From contig JARFIW010000593.1 in assembly GCA_036346225.1 (NCBI GenBank), positions 1,568,506 to 1,632,505 on the forward strand: 64,000 bases of DNA, read 5' to 3'. This DNA comes from Platerodrilus igneus (Eukaryota > Arthropoda > Insecta > Coleoptera > Lycidae). Shown one piece after another: positions 58,640-64,000 of this stretch (positions are counted from its first letter, which is position 1; each line of letters opens with the position of its first letter). The translations under genes and the position numbers were made by a program. The notes below the pieces were generated by a model. That model was given only the letters and a program-made list of their open reading frames with translations. It did no database searches and had not been told where the DNA came from.

Positions 58640-59386
58640 GTGGCTTTCGACCAATGGCAGAGTTTTATATCGTCACGAAACTCCTCCTAAGCGCTATGCA
58701 TTTCAGTTCTATGCATGTTTGTTGTCTCGTTTCAAACCCCACTTGAGTTACAGAAAATTGATATTGTTGACATCTTATCTCAACTCCACGTGTATGCCTT
58801 ACGTGATTTTCAATCCCAACGTTTTTATATTTGTCTCTATCTGTTGTATATTACCAATCGTTCATTTCACTCGCTCCTCAAGATATTTTTTACCCTAGTT
58901 GTTTATACCAACTGACGGTTGAAAACAATTTCTATATAATCTTATCTTAACGTACATAAAAATTCTGTAAACGTAAACTTTAACCAGCAGGTGTTCCTGA
59001 TAATTATCGACCGTTTGAACATAACAATTCCTGGACTTTCTACTTCTTCGTATTTGATAAAACTGACGTTGGCTTTTACAACGAATACATTTGCCTAGGA
59101 AATTATTGATTTTCTTACGCAAACACGTTCCCTTATGCTTATATGTGTTTGATTAAATAAATTATGGTTAATTATGCGTATCCTTGAACTTCTATTTGCT
59201 TTGAAGTTTTTTCCTTTCTGTGATCCTGACATTTCAATTATTAAATATAAAAGTACCCTAATACTCGTCCGTTTTCACTAAATGAATTAAAATAATTTTG
59301 CGCGTAAATAATTTGCTCTTTTCTATATACAGGGTTGCTGAAATGTTATTGTATATACCCTGATTTACCCCTTTGAATCCACAACA
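58640..59386 (-). repeat. 3' LTR of gypsy element 2, with extended homology
   Basis: Bases 58888-59386 are a direct repeat of 62558-63054. Leftward to about 58640 it also matches, in inverted orientation, the LTR-like copy at 63087-63860. On the minus strand it starts TGTTGTGGATTC directly after a purine-rich stretch (59387-59400, AATAGGGGGATTA), which fits the usual polypurine tract plus LTR start. Confidence 0.8.
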
Positions 59387-59400
59387 TAATCCCCCTATTT
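59387..59400 (-). other. Polypurine tract of gypsy element 2
   Basis: The minus strand reads AATAGGGGGATTA immediately before the TGTTGTGG start of the 3' LTR. This is the expected place and composition for the plus-strand primer of an LTR element. Confidence 0.6.
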
Positions 59401-59459
59401 CAATTCGAAGCAAACTCACCAACGTTTTCTTGAATTTAAATATACTAATTCCTACCACC

Positions 59460-60000
59460 TAACCTTGCTTAATATTTCTAAATACTTATCTACTCACCTA
59501 ACCCTACCTATACCTATCTATCCAACCTATCACTACTTATGTACCTATTTCTACCTATTTCTATCTATCTCTAATTATTTCTATCTATCAACACCTATCT
59601 TTATTTCTAACTAACTATTTACACCTATCTCTACTTGTTACCTAAATATCTCTATCTATCACTAACTCTTCACTCTCTTATTTTTATCTATTTCCTTTTA
59701 CCCTTTTGTTAACTATTGACTCTTTAAGTACCTCACTTTTATATTTTTCTACCTATCTTCACTTTTATTGAAGCTTCTTCTATTTATGTCCAATTTTATA
59801 TTTAACCTTACCTATTACTATCACTATCTATTTATTATACTAACTATACACACCTAACTCTATATCTACATTTAACTATCATTCCTTTTTTATCCTATAT
59901 CTAATTCTATTTTTCTATATACACCTATCTCTATCTCTATCTATTTAAATTCTACCCTACTATTTACCTATCTCTATATTTTTATCTACTAAGTCATCTC
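59460..60000. repeat. CTAT/CCTAT-rich low-complexity stretch
   Basis: Dominated by cctat, tctat and ctaact words without a fixed period. It occupies the place of pol inside gypsy element 2. Short open frames through it are not credible. Confidence 0.8.
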
Positions 60001-60359
60001 TTTATTTAAATCTGACTGTTTTCTTGATCCTCCGAGTCTTTCTTCTCACCATCCTAATACACTTCATTCCTATTTTTCTTCCTTCTATCTCTAAACTTAT
60101 CATCTCTGTTACTTCACATAAAATAAAATCTTCCCTATTATCCTAACTCTCAAATATTTCTTCCTCTGTCTCTGTACTTGTCTGTATCTCATTTACTATT
60201 ATTCCCTTTTCTGCAGACAAACCAAACGATAATACCTTAAAATTTTCATCTTCTCCCTCTAAAGAAAACTCTTCATCTCATCTAGACTCTTTATGTACTA
60301 TATTCACCCCATAAAAATCTCCTAAATCAAAATTACCAAAATTATTTTTGCCACTTAAC
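60001..60359 (-). other. Acidic open stretch downstream of protease
   Basis: On the minus strand, coding-like acidic sequence continues past the protease stop with a few stops (FGNFDLGDFYGVNIV, SLEGEDENFKVLSF). It may be the remains of a protease-RT linker. No RT motif is present. Confidence 0.4.
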
Positions 60360-61106
60360 TCACTTATGCCTACTTTCAACTCTTGTGTGTAACATAATGC
60401 TGTTTTTGCTTCTACTCTTATTAATTCTGACTTTTTTCATTAACATTGCCGCACTCGACTCTACCTCTACTTGTTCAGGCTCTTCCTTCACTACCAATTG
60501 TACCTCTTCTAACTTTTCCTCATTATATTCAACTGCGTCGATATCTTTCACCTCTTCCTCATCTACTTCTATAACATTAACACATATCCCCATGTCATCC
60601 TCTGTGACATCATAACTTGCCTTCCAGGGCAATATCCTATCCCCAATCCTAACTACTTTTCTTTCCATATTTATTACAACTCCTACCTTCATCATACAAT
60701 CGACCCCTAATATCCCTTTAAACTTTAACCCAGGTACAATTATAAATTCCTGCTCACAGCTTACTAAACCTAACTCTGCTTTTAAAATAACTACACTATT
60801 CACAACAGCAAATCGCTTTTTATTCGGCGCCACCAGGTGACTTCTTTTTATTGGCATAATCCTGTCACACACTTTATCCTTAATTTCATTGACGAATACC
60901 TCCGATACTAAACTCGCCTCAGCTCCTGCATCTAATAACGCTCCTAAATGTTTTTCAAAAATTTTAATATCAATTATAGGCAAACAAAAATTTTCTGTTA
61001 CTTCTGGGTCAACTTCTTCCTCTATCTTTAAAAATTCCTTCGGATGTTCATACTTGTACACAGTGATGTCTAGTGGTTCGTGCTTGCTTAAAAATCCTGT
61101 CCCGGT
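60360..61106 (-). CDS. Retroviral-type aspartic protease frame of gypsy element 2
   Basis: A 233-codon frame from 61061, open upstream to overlap the end of gag (to about 61106). The flap-type aspartic protease core is present: ALLDAGAEAS with the catalytic Asp (residue 44, DAG in place of DTG/DSG), and the second conserved block ILGVDCM at residues 117-123. The C-terminal third is acidic, then basic. The protease would cleave the Gag polyprotein in the particle. It lies in the -1 phase relative to gag. Near the gag stop is a run of five T (61090-61094 on the complement) where -1 slippage could join the frames; that is inference. No stop interrupts it. Confidence 0.7.
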   Translation of the reverse strand, partial: TGTGFLSKHEPLDITVYKYEHPKEFLKIEEEVDPEVTENFCLPIIDIKIFEKHLGALLDAGAEASLVSEVFVNEIKDKVCDRIMPIKRSHLVAPNKKRFAVVNSVVILKAELGLVSCEQEFIIVPGLKFKGILGVDCMMKVGVVINMERKVVRIGDRILPWKASYDVTEDDMGICVNVIEVDEEEVKDIDAVEYNEEKLEEVQLVVKEEPEQVEVESSAAMLMKKVRINKSRSKNSIMLHTRVESRHK

Positions 61107-62419
61107 ATGGTCTCCCTACTTGGTACAGGTCTCGCTACCACCTCAGCATATGTCCGCTGCGTCTCTGCTCTGTTTGTGTTCTCATTCTCTCTGTTAGGTG
61201 TCGTCGATGTCCCTCGTATGTCAGGCGAACTGTTTTGTCTTGTCACCCCCTGTCTAGGTGCAGGTCCCCTACCTACACTGTTACTCCTGAAAAATGTCCG
61301 TCTAGGTTCCCAGTTCGGTCTGTTAAATCCATAATTAGTCTCCCGTCTCGCATAGTTGTCCCTTCTATTGTCGAATCTTACCGTGTTTACTTGCCGTTCC
61401 CTTGGTTTCCGAGGTCGTCCACTGCTTACATCATCATACCTTTGCAGGTACTTCAAAAACATCTCCCTGTCTACAATGTTTTGCAACGCTACATGTTGCC
61501 TAACCTCAACCTCGAAATGTCGTGAAGGATATTTGATTATTTGTCTGTTCGTCAATGGTGGTTTCAACTGTTTTGCTATGCTATACTTCCGTATAGCATA
61601 TTGCTCCCTACTTCCTGCAAACATCCCTTTAAATTTTCCTGTTATCAAGTCGTCTCGTACATGGTCCTGTCGATGGTCACTCCAATAGTGTTTTAGAAAT
61701 CGGTCCTCAAAGTCATTGTATGTGTCAATTTCCTGTCCTATTAAGTTATACCAGGCTTCAGCATGGTCCTTCAGCAACGCTTTAACAATGTTGAGTTTCG
61801 CCTGTTCATCATACAAATTACTAACCAAACCTCTAATGTTATTAATAAATATTTGAGGATTTACCCTGCTATCCCCATAAAATTTCATTTGTTGATCCAG
61901 CCACATATTCCCTGTTACGAATCTGGGACCATCCCCCATCAAAGTTGATACATTTTGTTTAATTTTGCTAACTTCTCTCTCTACCCTATCTAACTGATCC
62001 CTACATGAGTCCGTCACCTCAGTTATTTTAACGTTAATTTCGTCTTCACAGAAGATCCTTACCTCCGTCCGTAATTGTCCCATTTCCTGACTTAAACCTC
62101 TAATATCTCGTTCATTTATATCAACCCTATTTTCTACCTCCCCCATTTTTATCGTTAACTTATTTTTGAAATCCGAAAACTCCCTTGTAGATTTTTCTAA
62201 TTTATTTCCTAATTCCTGGCTCGGTTGTTCAAATTTTCGATTCGATTCTGCACTCATTTGTTCGACTCTTTTTTTTTATTCTTCACCCATTTCCCTAATC
62301 TCCTCAAACTTCCGGTTTGATTCTGCATTCATCCTCTCTAGCATTCTCAAAATCATCTCATTTTCTTGGTCTCCTGACTCTGTCCTCGACTGATCCCTAC
62401 TACCTCCAGCATCCTCCAT
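61088..62419 (-). pseudogene. gag of gypsy element 2, one premature stop
   Basis: The likely start is the ATG at 62419-62417 (EDAGGSRDQ...). The frame continues in phase to 61088, interrupted by one TAA at 62278-62276. An internal Met at 62257 leaves 389 codons open. The N-terminal part is a coiled-coil-like repeat (AESNRKFE occurs twice). The central part has the Gag capsid pattern (MKFYGDSRVNPQIFI, AEAWYNLIGQEIDTYNDFEDRFLKHYW). The tail is Arg/Asn-rich and lacks a CCHC knuckle, as in several insect gypsy groups. Apart from the single stop it is uninterrupted, in contrast to gypsy element 1, so the insertion seems younger. Confidence 0.75.
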
Positions 62420-62557
62420 TTTTCCTGCTTTATCAAATAACGCACTGACGTCACTTCCAATTTCCAGTCATTGGCTTTTTAACCACTCCTTCCTCTGCAT
62501 ACGTTCAAATCACTACCACACTCACTCAAAATTATTTATAAATTTATACAAGATATT

Positions 62558-63048
62558 TGTTACCCTAGTTGTTTATACCAACTGACGGTTGAAAACAATT
62601 TCGATGAAATCTTATCTTAACGTACATAAAAATTCTGTGAACGTAAACTTTAACCAGCAGGTGTTCCTGTTAATTATTGACCGTTTGAACATAACAATTC
62701 CTCGACTTTCTACTTCTTCGTATTTGATAAAACTGACGTTGGCTTTTACAACGAATACAATTTACTTAGGAAATTATTGATTTTCTTACGCAAGCACGTT
62801 TCCTTATGCTTATATGTGTTTGATTAAATAAATTATTGTTAATTATGCGTATCCTTGAACTTCTATTTGCTTTGAAGTTATTCCTTTCTGTGATCTTAAC
62901 ATTTCAATTATTAAATATAAAAGTACTTTAATACTCGTCCGTTTTCACTAAATGAATTATTAATTTTGGGCGTAAATAATTTGCTCTTTTCTATATACAG
63001 GGTTGCTGAAATTTTATTGTATATACCCTGATTTACCCCTTTGAATCC

Positions 63049-63054
<6 letters not shown>
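62558..63054 (-). repeat. 5' LTR of gypsy element 2
   Basis: Direct repeat of 58888-59386 at high identity with few changes. On the minus strand it starts TGTTGTGG and ends CTAGGGTAACA. Flanked outside by the (TA)n tract at 63054-63086. Confidence 0.85.

Positions 63055-63086
<32 letters not shown>
63054..63086. repeat. (TA)n microsatellite between two head-to-head LTRs
   Basis: About 16 TA units. The minus-strand gypsy element 2 ends on its left and a plus-strand LTR copy begins on its right. Confidence 0.95.
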
Positions 63087-63088
<2 letters not shown>

Positions 63089-64000
63089 ATGTACATTTAG
63101 AGGGTAAATAGGTGTAGACAATAAAATTTTAGCAACCGTGTATATAGAAACAGGAGCAAATTATTTACGCGCCAAATTAATTAATTTGTATAGTGAAAAC
63201 GGACGGGTATTAAAGTATTTTTCTATATTTAAATTGGAATGTTAAAATTACATAAGGGAAGAAAAGTTTTAGAGTACATAAAAGCTCAAGGATACGCATA
63301 AAAAATTATAATAATTTAATCAAACGCATGGAAGCAAAGAGAGAGCTTGCATGCATGGAAAATCAATAATTTTAAACGCAAATGTTTTCAGTTTAAAAGC
63401 CAACGTTCGTTATACAAATACTAAGAAGGGAAGAAACCGAGAATTGTTATTTTATAAACAGTCGGTTGTTTCAAGAAACGCCTGTTGTTAAATGTCAGGT
63501 TCACGGAATTATAAACGAACGTTAGTACACAATTCTATAGAATTTGTTTGCAACGGTTGGTTTGAACAACTGCTTTAAGTATTAAATGCCTTGAGGAGTG
63601 AGTGAAATAAACGATCGATAATATAGAGCAGACAGAGAAACGTATAAATAAAGCATTGGATAGAAGTCACGTAAGATATACACGGGTATTTGTAAAGGAC
63701 GACTACGATATTGATTTTCTGTAATTTAAGAGGGCTTTTAAAGAAGACAACAAATATGCGTAGAACGAAGATAGAAGCTAAGAGGTGGCGCGTCTGAAAG
63801 GGGGAAAATTCTATTATTGGTCGATGGCCAGCAGTTTTCAAGAAGTGCACGAGTTATGTATCCCCCAATTGAATTTACATAAAGAAACAGAATAAATTAG
63901 AAAATTATTAGAAATATTATGAATGTGCCAAGTGAAGTGCAACAAAGTAAATCAAGGACAATTTATACAGTTTATTAACGTTCATGATAACGGAATCGCT
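63087..64000 (+). mobile_element. Diverged LTR of a related gypsy element, plus orientation, running off the window
   Basis: Starts TGATGTAC and aligns, with roughly 20-30% visible differences, to the LTR of gypsy element 2 read from the minus strand (GGGTAAAT, ACAATAAAATTT, AGCAACC, TATATAGAAA, AACGGACG). Similarity continues to about 63860, matching 58640-59386. The rest of the element, if present, lies beyond 64000. Confidence 0.65.

Larger units (their letters stand above)
58888..63054 (-). mobile_element. Gypsy-type LTR element 2 with gag and protease only
   Basis: A 4.2-kb minus-strand element with LTRs at 58888-59386 and 62558-63054. It has a gag frame, a protease frame in a different phase, then about 0.95 kb of purine-rich (minus strand) low-complexity sequence where RT, RNase H and integrase should be. 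A polypurine tract precedes the 3' LTR. No clear primer-binding site was found next to the 5' LTR. It is either a deletion derivative or a non-autonomous type that depends on another element's pol. Confidence 0.75.

Overview
The window looks like AT-rich nuclear DNA from a metazoan, most likely an arthropod and perhaps an insect. The mix of RTE, Jockey/CR1-like, L1/Tx1-like and endonuclease-bearing R2-superfamily LINEs, Ty3/gypsy elements, mariner and pogo transposons, and a virus-like protein-primed DNA polymerase points that way. The species call is inference. I see no convincing host gene, rRNA, tRNA or CRISPR array. Almost everything recognisable is a transposable element, and nearly all of it is broken.

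Region 1 (1-14165) is a nest of elements. A CA/CG-rich simple repeat opens the window and resumes at about 14118. Between these two tracts lie an L1/Tx1-like LINE remnant, then two R2-superfamily (R4/Dong-like) LINEs that begin and end in (TAA)n tracts, and a minus-strand Jockey/CR1-like LINE sitting between the two. The region between that LINE's ORF and its tail holds an almost perfect 10-bp minisatellite of about 0.9 kb.

Region 2 (14.2-25.3 kb) holds a decayed DDE transposase, two truncated RTE LINE pieces, a 77/18-bp tandem repeat, and a 4.7-kb gypsy element with both LTRs. That gypsy element has lost its protease and most of its reverse transcriptase.

Region 3 (25.9-39.5 kb) starts with a 3.6-kb pogo-like transposon with TIRs and a TA target duplication. 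Next comes a three-level nest: a PolB gene with an endonuclease VII-like zinc domain is split by a mariner, and the mariner is split by a 1.64-kb palindromic element built from about 121-bp repeats. An unidentified 179-codon open frame and the C-terminal half of a second pogo-like transposase follow.

Region 4 (39.5-57 kb) is mostly unique-looking AT-rich DNA with TA microsatellites. It contains one mariner-superfamily pseudogene and a long minus-strand RTE LINE with endonuclease and RT.

Region 5 (57-64 kb) holds a second gypsy-type element. It keeps gag and protease reading frames but no RT or integrase. A further LTR copy lies head-to-head with it across a (TA)n tract and runs off the window.
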